From positions 1 through 26,345 of the forward strand of contig JAGBBE010000109.1 of assembly GCA_017938645.1 (NCBI GenBank): a stretch of DNA of 26,345 nucleotides, written 5' to 3'. Position 1 is the stretch's first letter. Each line of letters starts with the position of its first letter. This DNA comes from Clostridia bacterium. GTDB taxonomy: Bacteria > Bacillota_A > Clostridia > Christensenellales > Aristaeellaceae. Shown in pieces: positions 21,821 through 26,345 of the stretch. Position numbers and translations under genes: made by a program. The notes below the pieces were generated by a model. The model did no database searches. It was not told the DNA's origin and was given only the letters and a program-made list of their open reading frames with translations.

Positions 21821-23338
21821 ATGATCCGAAGGGTGAAAATAGAAAACGGCTGGGTACGCGGTCTGCCTGCTGCGGACCCGCGCATCACCAGCTACAAGGG
21901 CATTCCCTTTGCCGCACCGCCGGTGGGCGAGAACCGCTGGCGTGCGCCCCAGCCCTGCGCTGACTGGGAAGGCGAGCTGTTTGCAGCGGATTTCGGTCCG
22001 ATTCCCATGCAGGCCAACTGCGCAGGCGACCCGAAGACCGATATCTATGCCCGTGAGTGGCATGTGGACAATGAGATTCCCATGAGCGAGGACTGCCTTT
22101 ACCTCAACGTCTGGGCTCCGGCGGACGGCCGGACGAATCTGCCGGTCTATGTATGGTACTTTGGCGGCGGACTGCAGGTGGGAAACACGCGCGAGATGGA
22201 GTTTGACGGGGAACGCATCGCCCGCCGCGGTATTGTGGTGGTCACGGTTGCCTACCGCCTGAATGCGTTCGGCTTCCTCTGTCATCCCGAAATCACCACA
22301 GAAGCGCCGGATGCTCCGGCAAACTTCGGATTTCTGGATCAGCAGTTTGCAACCCGCTGGGTCAAACGCAATATTGCGGCTTTCGGAGGCGATCCGGAGA
22401 ATATCACCATCGGCGGTCAGTCGGCCGGCGGCATGAGCGTATGCGCCCAGATGACCTGTCCCGGAAACGAGGGGCTGTTCCGCAGGGCCATTGTGCAGAG
22501 CGGTACTTTCATTCAGCCCTACGGCGACCGCATGGGGCTGTTCCCGCTGACGATGGAAAAGGCGGAGGAACAGGGAAAACGCTTCTTTGAAGCGTTGGGT
22601 GTAAAAACGCTGGCTGAAGCCCGTGCGCTGGATGCGCGTGTGATTGAGGAGAAATCGCTCGAATGGCCGTGGGGATGCTGGGGCGAGGCTGTGGACGGCG
22701 TGTTCAGCACCTATCCCAGCAATGAGTGGTGCCGTCATCCGGAACGAATCCAATGCCCGATTCTGCTTGGCGAAACCAGCAGCGAGTTCATTTCCACGCC
22801 GTCTGCCAAAAACGAAGAAGGGCTTCGTCAACTGGCACAAAAGCTCTGCGGGAGCGAGGCGGACAGCTTCCTTTCGTGCTTTACGCTGCCTGCCGATGAA
22901 GAAAGCATCGAACGCGAAGGCGCCATTCATACCATCGCCCACGCAATCCGCACCGCAGCCCGCATGAATGAGCAAAACGGCGTCTCTGCGCCTTTGTATG
23001 CCTATCAGTTCGATGCGGAGATTCCCGGCTGGGATCATCCCGGAACCTTCCATTCGGTTGATCTGTGGTTTTTCTTCGAAACGCTGGCCAAGTGCTGGCG
23101 GCCCTTTACCGGAAAACACTATGATCTGGCGCGTCAGATGTGCGATTACTGGTGCAATTTCATTCGCGCCGGCGATCCTAATGGCGAGGACAGCCACGGC
23201 AACCTGCTGCCGCAATGGCCTGTGCTCACCGAAGCAGAAGCGCAGTGGATGCACTTTGGCGATGCGGCTGAGGTGCGGACGTGTGCGGCGGGCAGGCTGG
23301 AGGAATTATTGCTCCGGAATGCTTTGAAAGACGCTTAA
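21821..23338 (+). CDS. Type-B carboxylesterase (COesterase family)
   Basis: A 505-residue alpha/beta-hydrolase of the carboxylesterase/PnbA family without signal peptide. Landmarks are YKGIPFAAPPVGENRWRAPQ (25-44), SEDCLYLNVWAP (89-100), the oxyanion-hole region VWYFGGGL, and the nucleophile elbow GGQSAGG with Ser201. The probable acid is Glu322 in GETSSEF and the histidine is His411 in TFHSVDLWFFF. The oxyanion motif is YFGGG rather than the common HGGG, a small departure. The start ATG at 21821 follows GGAGG by seven bases; the frame extends 12 codons further up without a site. Its place after a sugar importer and opposite a GH3 glycosidase suggests it removes acyl (acetyl or feruloyl) groups from imported oligosaccharides, which is inference. 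Confidence 0.88.
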   Translation: MIRRVKIENGWVRGLPAADPRITSYKGIPFAAPPVGENRWRAPQPCADWEGELFAADFGPIPMQANCAGDPKTDIYAREWHVDNEIPMSEDCLYLNVWAPADGRTNLPVYVWYFGGGLQVGNTREMEFDGERIARRGIVVVTVAYRLNAFGFLCHPEITTEAPDAPANFGFLDQQFATRWVKRNIAAFGGDPENITIGGQSAGGMSVCAQMTCPGNEGLFRRAIVQSGTFIQPYGDRMGLFPLTMEKAEEQGKRFFEALGVKTLAEARALDARVIEEKSLEWPWGCWGEAVDGVFSTYPSNEWCRHPERIQCPILLGETSSEFISTPSAKNEEGLRQLAQKLCGSEADSFLSCFTLPADEESIEREGAIHTIAHAIRTAARMNEQNGVSAPLYAYQFDAEIPGWDHPGTFHSVDLWFFFETLAKCWRPFTGKHYDLARQMCDYWCNFIRAGDPNGEDSHGNLLPQWPVLTEAEAQWMHFGDAAEVRTCAAGRLEELLLRNALKDA

Positions 23339-23340
23339 AT

Positions 23341-23382
23341 AAAAACTGTCCCATGCTTGAGAAGGCATGGGACAGTTTTTTT
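23341..23382. terminator. Bidirectional terminator between esterase and GH3 genes
   Basis: AAAAACTGTCCCATGC (23341-23356) and GCATGGGACAGTTTTT (23365-23380) form a perfect sixteen-base-pair stem with T-runs on both strands. It serves both converging genes. Confidence 0.95.
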
Positions 23383-25624
23383 ACAGGCTCACTTCACCCT
23401 CCAGACGGATATCATTGGATGCGGCACCAACAAGGATGCGGAATTTGCCGGGTTCGACCGTCCAGCGGTAACGGATGTCCATCAGCTTGAAGGAGTCCTC
23501 ATTCAGGCGAAAAACCACCTCGGCGTATTCGCCTGGCTTGAGGTGAATGCGCTGAAAACCCTTGAGCAGCATCGGAGGCGTGACCACGGAACTCTCCACA
23601 TCATCCAGATACAGCTGGACGACTTCGTCTCCATCCATGGAACCGGTATTTTTGACAGTGCAGGCAACCGTCACATCAAACGGCCCGGTTTTGGAAATGG
23701 ACAGATTGCTGTATTCGAAGCTGGTGTAGCTCAGACCAAAGCCAAAGGGGTAGAGGGCGTCCTTGGGGCCTTCGAGGAATTCCGGCGCGCCGCCGGGAAG
23801 CATGGAATAGTAGCAGGGGATGCGGGTCGAACTGCGCGGCAGAGAGAGGGGAAGCCGGCCGGCAGGGCTGAAGGTGCCCAGAAGCATTTCCACGATGGCC
23901 TTTGCTCCGGATTCTCCGCCGAAGAAAGCCATGACGATAGCATCGCAGAGCTCGCTTTCCAGCGAAAGATCCAGCGGCTTTCCATTTTCCAGCACAAGGA
24001 TCAGCGGCTTGTTCAGTGCGGCAAGCTTTGTGAGCAGTTCGCGCTGACGGCCGCTCAGCGTCAGTTCGCAGCGATCACGGCCTTCACCGCTGGTGATGGT
24101 GTTGTCGCCGCCAACCATGATGATCACATCGCATTCGGCAGCAATGGCCGTCGCTTCGTCCAGTTCATCCGCCAGAGTTTCTTCAGCATCGGTAGTCAGA
24201 TGCGGTTGGCCGTCCACGATCCTCGGTTCGTTGTTATCAGGAGTGATGGCGCATCCGCTGCACTGACGGATCAGTACGTCATTACCCAAAGCCGCGCGAA
24301 GCTCGTCAAACACGGACGGAATGGGGAATTGTGGCGTGGAGGAGTATCCGCCGAGCTTCTGCGATGCAGAGGAAGGACCGATGAGCGCAATGGAGGTAAA
24401 AGGTGGTTTGAGCGGCAAAATGCCGTTGTTTTTGAGCAGAACAATGGATTCCTGTGCGGTCTTATGTGAAATGGCACGATGACGATCGCAGCGGATCACG
24501 TCTTCGTACGCGGTTTCATCCGTGTATGGATGTTCGAACAGGCCGAGCTCCATCTTGACGCGCAGCACGCGGGTGACGATGTCATCCAGCCGTTCCATGG
24601 AAAGATAGCCCTCGTTCAACAGCTCGATGATTGTCTGCTTCCAGAACGTCGGAGGATAGTCGCAGCCCTGCACATCCAGACCATTTTTCACGGCAAGACC
24701 GATGGCTGCTTTGTCGGTGGATACAAGGCGGTGATCCGTCTTGATCCTCAGCACGCCGCCCCAGTCGGATCGGGAATAGCCCTTGAGCTGCATGCGCTCC
24801 TTGAGCACATCCTTGAGATACCATTCGGAGCACATCACGGGATCGCCATCCACGGCGTTGTAGCTGACCATCACGTTGCGCGCGCCGCCTTCGCGGATTC
24901 CGGCCTCAAAAACAGGCAGATAGCAGCTTTCCACTTCTCGATGGCCTGCACGTGCAGGCGAACAGTTGGTTCCGCCCTCGGCGATGCCGTGAACGCAGTA
25001 GTGCTTCGGTTCGGAGACCACTGCGTCAGGGCGCGAAAGATCGTCCTTCTGCTCACCAGAGATGATGGCCGCAGCCATACGCGACGAAAGATACGTATCC
25101 TCGCCAAAGGTTTCTTCAATGCGTCCCCAGCGCGGCTCGCGGGCAACGTCCAGATTGGGCGCAAGAATTTCATGCACGCCCAGCGCACGCGCCTCAGCGC
25201 CAATGGCTGCGCCAACCTCGTGGATCAATTCCGGATCAAACGTAGCGCCGAAATTCAGCGGAGTGGGGAAGATGGTACCGCGGATTCCGCTGATGCCGTG
25301 AAGCGCTTCGCCAGTGAATATGGCGGGTATACCCCAGCGCGAATGCTCGATGAAATAGCGCTGGATCCTGTTGAAAGCTTCGGGTGTGGAATACATGTCA
25401 TGGATAAAGCCCATGCCATCTTTGCCAAAATCCTTTATAAGCCGCTCTTCATCGAATGCGGTATCCGGTTCCACGGAACAGCCATGCTTGGCACAAGGTT
25501 TGGTCGCATATTCCACGCCGCGCATCATGCAGGTCTGCGCAGCTTTTTCTTCCAGACTCATGCGGGATACCAGATCGGCTACGCGCTGTTCAATGGGCAA
25601 AGAGGCGTCCTGATAAATAAACAC
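23381..25624 (-). CDS. Glycoside hydrolase family 3 (beta-glucosidase/xylosidase-like)
   Basis: A 747-residue enzyme without signal peptide, hence cytoplasmic. The N-terminal barrel has FTGEALHG, LAPNLDVAREPRWGRIEETF and EPKHY with Lys207-His208. The nucleophile is Asp287 in GYSRSDWGG. The C-terminal alpha/beta sandwich has the acid/base candidate Glu514 in SGEGRDRCEL, and an FnIII-like domain follows (YPFGFGLSYTSFEYSN, DGDEVVQLYL). Such enzymes remove single glucose, xylose or arabinose units from oligosaccharides. The motif before the nucleophile is YSRSDW instead of the usual F-V-[VI]-SDW. I start at GTG (25624), seven bases after GGGGAGG; the TTG at 25630 sits almost on that site. It probably works with the sugar importer and esterase next to it. 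Confidence 0.92.
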   Translation of the reverse strand: MFIYQDASLPIEQRVADLVSRMSLEEKAAQTCMMRGVEYATKPCAKHGCSVEPDTAFDEERLIKDFGKDGMGFIHDMYSTPEAFNRIQRYFIEHSRWGIPAIFTGEALHGISGIRGTIFPTPLNFGATFDPELIHEVGAAIGAEARALGVHEILAPNLDVAREPRWGRIEETFGEDTYLSSRMAAAIISGEQKDDLSRPDAVVSEPKHYCVHGIAEGGTNCSPARAGHREVESCYLPVFEAGIREGGARNVMVSYNAVDGDPVMCSEWYLKDVLKERMQLKGYSRSDWGGVLRIKTDHRLVSTDKAAIGLAVKNGLDVQGCDYPPTFWKQTIIELLNEGYLSMERLDDIVTRVLRVKMELGLFEHPYTDETAYEDVIRCDRHRAISHKTAQESIVLLKNNGILPLKPPFTSIALIGPSSASQKLGGYSSTPQFPIPSVFDELRAALGNDVLIRQCSGCAITPDNNEPRIVDGQPHLTTDAEETLADELDEATAIAAECDVIIMVGGDNTITSGEGRDRCELTLSGRQRELLTKLAALNKPLILVLENGKPLDLSLESELCDAIVMAFFGGESGAKAIVEMLLGTFSPAGRLPLSLPRSSTRIPCYYSMLPGGAPEFLEGPKDALYPFGFGLSYTSFEYSNLSISKTGPFDVTVACTVKNTGSMDGDEVVQLYLDDVESSVVTPPMLLKGFQRIHLKPGEYAEVVFRLNEDSFKLMDIRYRWTVEPGKFRILVGAASNDIRLEGEVSL

Positions 25625-25662
25625 GGTCAATCCTCCCCGGGTATGCTTTTTCGGATACCATT

Positions 25663-25691
25663 ATTGTACTGAAATGTGGGTCGAATTTCAA
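25663..25691 (-). promoter_or_regulatory. Promoter of the GH3 gene
   Basis: On the minus strand TTGAAA (25686-25691), a 17-base spacer and TACAAT (25663-25668), about 40 bases before the start codon. Confidence 0.75.
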
Positions 25692-25707
25692 CGGGGAAAC
25701 AGACGAA

Positions 25708-25737
25708 TAAAAAAGCAGTCCCTTTCGGGACTGCTTT
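25708..25737 (-). terminator. Terminator after the truncated RbsC-like gene
   Basis: AAAGCAGTCCC (25712-25722) and GGGACTGCTTT (25727-25737) form an eleven-base-pair stem. On the minus strand six T follow. It lies 15 bases past the permease stop. Confidence 0.85.
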
Positions 25738-25751
25738 GAAAGTTGGTGGAA

Positions 25752-26070
25752 TTACTGTTCCTTCTTGGTGGCGTAAGCAGCAACCAGAGCCAGAGCCAGC
25801 ACAGCGCCCTTCACAGCGGGGAGTACGTAGAAGGGAACAGCGCAGATGGTGAGGCCGTTTTCCAGAGTGGAAACCAGCATAGCGCCAATCAGGGTGCCCA
25901 GAGCGTTGGGCTTCTCAGCGCCGCCCACAGAACGGCCGACGAACACGGCCGCCAGAGACTGCATGAGGTAGTTGTCGCAGCACATAACCTGAGCGGAGCT
26001 GCCGCGGGAGGCAACCAGAATGCCGCCGATGGCTACGAACACAGCAGTGATCATACCAGCCAGGTAGAGA
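25752..26070 (-). pseudogene. RbsC-like sugar ABC transporter permease, C-terminal fragment
   Basis: The conserved C-terminal third of a BPD_transp_2 permease (RbsC/AraH/XylH type): AGMITAVFVAIGGILVASRG, then NYLMQSLAAVFVGRSVGGAE, then GTLIGAMLVSTLENGLTICA, and a last helix AVKGAVLALALVAAYA. About 200 residues that should precede it are missing. The frame stays open to an ATG at 26105, but those extra codons (MDMIYHHMSFN) are the antisense of an IS200-type transposase and have no ribosome site, so they are not native. The gene is therefore broken at about 26060-26070. The right-hand part may be a genomic rearrangement or an assembly join. Confidence 0.8.
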
Positions 26071-26345
26071 TAATTGAAGGACATATGATGATAGATCATG
26101 TCCATCTGCTGTTGAGTATACCACCGAAAATGAGCGTGTCAAGTTTGATGGGATACTTGAAGGGAAAGAGCGCACTAATGATATTCGACAATCATGCAAA
26201 CCTGAAGTACAAGTATGGGAATCACAAATTTTGGGCTGAAGGCTATTATGTATCAACCGTGGGATTGAATGAGTCGACCATCAAGAAGTACATAGCAGAA
26301 CAGGACAAGCATGATATCGCCCTTGATAAGTTAAGTGTGAAAGAA
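26064..26345 (+). mobile_element. tnpA: IS200/IS605-family transposase TnpA, 5'-truncated (runs off the window)
   Basis: The plus frame from 26064 reads VEIIEGHMMIDHVHLLLSIP, then PKMSVSSLMGYLKGKSALMI, then FDNHANLKYKYGNHKFWAEG, then YYVSTVGLNESTIKKYIAEQ and on to the window end. This is the Y1 transposase core: DHVH holds the metal-binding HUH pair and the Tyr of YYVSTVG...IKKYI region is the catalytic tyrosine (the one in KKYI). About 50 N-terminal residues (the usual protein is near 150) are missing, because bases before 26064 belong to the permease. No start codon or ribosome site is left, so this copy cannot make full TnpA unless the missing part lies elsewhere. Confidence 0.88.

Noticed and set aside
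20696..23254. Open frame of 852 codons on the minus strand
   Set aside because: It lies antisense to the second permease and the carboxylesterase, which both carry full sets of family motifs and ribosome sites. Its own translation is low-complexity and matches no family I know. It is a high-GC shadow frame.
24479..25672. Open frame of 397 codons on the plus strand
   Set aside because: Antisense to the GH3 gene, which has clear catalytic motifs, promoter and ribosome site.

Overview
The window looks like about 26 kb of chromosome from an anaerobic, GC-rich member of the Clostridia, probably an uncultured gut-type Christensenellales or Oscillospirales relative. The placement is an inference. 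It rests on a SCIFF-peptide maturase, a DUF3343 protein beside an EF2568-type cysteine desulfurase, a TM1266-type iron-only hydrogenase regulator, rubrerythrin, Shine-Dalgarno sites before most genes, and two binding proteins with signal-peptidase-I rather than lipoprotein signals. No ribosomal marker is present to fix the taxon.

Layout. (1) 1-5.8 kb is housekeeping: the C-terminus of the SCIFF maturase, overlapping by ATGA with an Orn/Lys/Arg-decarboxylase-family enzyme; DUF3343 and cysteine desulfurase facing apart; a CdaR/PucR-type regulator followed closely by a lipoprotein S41 protease. (2) 5.8-8.6 kb is one operon: a structured leader with its own terminator (riboswitch candidate), a TM1266-like regulator, and a complete NitT/TauT-type ABC importer whose genes overlap. 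(3) 8.6-13.1 kb holds a cytoplasmic GH20 enzyme, then a leftward group of DUF4180, rubrerythrin and a secreted BIG2/CHAP-like protein. (4) 13.2-17.0 kb is the accessory region: initiator and elongator tRNA-Met genes with a strong promoter, then two further copies of the elongator tRNA 3' end. The first is a 52-bp perfect repeat about 1.1 kb away; the second is shorter and diverged, about 3.4 kb away. An AT-rich secreted protein of unknown function lies between the tRNA and the first repeat. A carbon-nitrogen hydrolase fused to a GDPD domain lies between the first and second. (5) 17.1-25.7 kb is a carbohydrate locus: an AraC regulator divergent from an LplA-like binding protein and two LplB/YtcP-like permeases, then a type-B carboxylesterase and a convergent GH3 glycosidase. 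(6) The right edge is a junction between the C-terminal end of an RbsC-like permease and an IS200/IS605 TnpA lacking its 5' end.

How they work together. The locus at 17-25.6 kb fits import of a decorated oligosaccharide, de-esterification and glycosidic cleavage, with AraC as local regulator. The 5.8-8.6 kb operon probably imports a small ligand or cofactor precursor under RNA control, and its first gene suggests a tie to [FeFe]-hydrogenase metabolism. The tRNA-Met region reads as a used integration hotspot that kept cargo but no recombinase. All function calls come from reading motifs by eye; no database search was run.
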